Below, piece after piece: positions 63,289 to 64,000 of a stretch of 64,000 bases of DNA (position 1 is its first letter; every line of letters starts with the position of its first letter). The stretch covers positions 829,345 to 893,344 of the forward strand of contig NZ_WUUT01000001.1 of assembly GCF_009831575.1 (NCBI RefSeq), read 5' to 3'. Both the position numbers and the translations under genes were made by a program. Origin of the DNA: Halovenus carboxidivorans (lineage in GTDB: Archaea > Halobacteriota > Halobacteria > Halobacteriales > Haloarculaceae). The notes below the pieces were generated by a model. The model saw nothing but the letters and a program-made list of their open reading frames with translations, was not told the origin of the DNA and searched no databases.

Positions 63289-64000
63289 ATGCGCCGTCTC
63301 TGCGCCGCCGTGGCCGCCGTGCGGGCGGGCAACGGCCTCGCCCCAGTCGCGGGGCTGGCGGTCTCGATCTGTGCGATCAGCACCGGCGCGATTCTCGTTC
63401 GGCTGAGTTCGGCCCCCTCCTCGGTCGCCGCGATGTACCGCGTCCTGTTCACCACCCTTCCGCTGTTGCCGGTCGCAGCACTCCGGTACCGCGAGCAGTT
63501 TCGCGCCATGGACCGCCGCGATCTGCTGTTCGCCTGTGCCTCCGGTCTCGCGCTCGCGGTTCACTTCGCGTCGTGGTTCGAGAGTCTGGCGTGGACCAGC
63601 GTCGCGGCGAGTGTGACACTCGTCCAGTCACAACCGCTGTTCGTCGCCGTCGGTGCCTGGGCACTGCTCTCCGAGCGGGTCAGTAGACGCGTCGCCGCCG
63701 GGATTCTCGTTGCCGTCGCCGGCATCGTCACGATGTCGCTGAGTGATCTCGTCGGCGGCGTCGTCGGCGCGAACCCGTTGCTCGGAAACGCGCTCGCGTT
63801 GCTCGGGGCTGTCATGGCGGCCGGATACGTCCTCGCCGGTCGCTCGCTGCGCCAGCGGATGGCCCTGATCCCGTACGTCGTGGTCGTCTACTCGGTCTGC
63901 ACCGTCGGCCTGTTCGCGCTCGTCGTCTCTCAGGGCCACGCGCTCGGCGGGTATCCCCGCGGGGAGTGGCTCGTGTTCGCCGGCCTCGCACTCGGCCCCG
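63289..64000 (+). CDS. EamA/DMT-family transporter (truncated by window edge)
   Basis: The open frame runs off the right edge, so at least 237 residues are seen. The sequence has regular hydrophobic segments typical of EamA drug/metabolite transporters, for example GLAVSICAISTGAILVRLS, ASVTLVQSQPLFVAVGAWAL and ILVAVAGIVTMSL. Ten transmembrane segments would be expected in full. ATG 63289 is used; an in-frame GTG at 63268 (STPSKR) is an alternative. The substrate is unknown. Confidence 0.85.
   Translation, partial: MRRLCAAVAAVRAGNGLAPVAGLAVSICAISTGAILVRLSSAPSSVAAMYRVLFTTLPLLPVAALRYREQFRAMDRRDLLFACASGLALAVHFASWFESLAWTSVAASVTLVQSQPLFVAVGAWALLSERVSRRVAAGILVAVAGIVTMSLSDLVGGVVGANPLLGNALALLGAVMAAGYVLAGRSLRQRMALIPYVVVVYSVCTVGLFALVVSQGHALGGYPRGEWLVFAGLALGP

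Noticed and set aside
1-64000. Insertion sequences, CRISPR arrays or prophage
   Set aside because: No transposase, integrase, cas or phage-like genes and no regular spacer-repeat pattern were seen; the only repeats are inside genes or short palindromes.

Overview
The window is chromosomal DNA from a haloarchaeon (class Halobacteria). It is very GC-rich, its proteins are strongly acidic, and many ATGs lie about 25-30 nt downstream of a TATA-like box with no ribosome binding site, as expected for leaderless transcripts. The gene set is also archaeal: Orc1/Cdc6, TFB, RfcS, CetZ, NurA, NreA, haloarchaeal Dps, archaeal class I aldolase and an archaeal type IV pilus ATPase/membrane protein pair. 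The genus cannot be named from sequence alone. Genes are densely packed. No insertion sequence, CRISPR array or prophage is visible. The only structural RNA gene recognised is one tRNA-Gln.

Layout. 0.2-2.2 kb: small proteins (thioredoxin-like, amphi-Trp, ACT). 2.4-6.6 kb: a three-gene cassette (RecA/RadA-fold protein without a Walker A motif, a 91-aa protein, and a divergent B-family DNA polymerase) transcribed divergently from an orc1/cdc6 gene. 6.7-10.9 kb: CPBP protease, tRNA-Gln, an MTH865-like protein, and a large Tat-exported cupredoxin protein with three DUF7282 repeats. 10.9-17.6 kb: SDR, methyltransferase, a MacB-type ABC exporter, a LolA-like surface protein with a glycosylation-sequon repeat, and ThiD-ThiN. 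17.6-22.3 kb: type IV pilus/secretion ATPase and membrane protein, the latter with a C-terminal DUF7282 domain. 22.3-35 kb: DICT sensor, PhoU, glutamate dehydrogenase, CoA-ester lyase, a pseudokinase-like membrane protein, MaoC hydratase, a gluconeogenic FBPase/aldolase operon, hydroxyacyl-CoA dehydrogenase and PEP synthase. 35-47 kb: PhzF-like protein, GIDE-domain protein, AlaS, deaminase, RfcS, NDUFA9-like protein, endonuclease III, class V aminotransferase and CetZ. 47-55.5 kb: phosphodiesterase, SDR, PAS histidine kinase, dehalogenase, M42 peptidase, multicopper oxidase, cupin and pyrophosphatase. 55.6-64 kb: PadR regulator, RNase HI operon, TFB, NreA, NurA, a 54-aa zinc-knuckle-like gene, DpsA, a thiamine-binding protein and a truncated EamA transporter at the right edge.

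How genes work together. Several replication and repair functions occur here (Orc1, polymerase cassette, RfcS, Nth, RNase HI, NreA, NurA), although they are not one operon. FBPase and aldolase form an operon, and PEP synthase lies 1 kb away, together covering three gluconeogenic steps.

The most interesting signal is at 5.4-5.6 kb. The divergent promoters of orc1 and of the polymerase cassette carry the same 18-bp element (17 of 18 identical, inverted) at identical spacing: element, 11 nt, TATA-like box, 23 nt, ATG. This points to co-regulation of an initiator-family gene with a cassette that resembles, in composition, the bacterial ImuA-ImuB-DnaE2 mutasome. Other notable signals are a shared 7-2-7 palindrome near dpsA and the 54-aa gene, a two-codon leaderless ORF overlapping the tfb start, a hairpin cluster after tfb, and a palindrome between ppa and padR.
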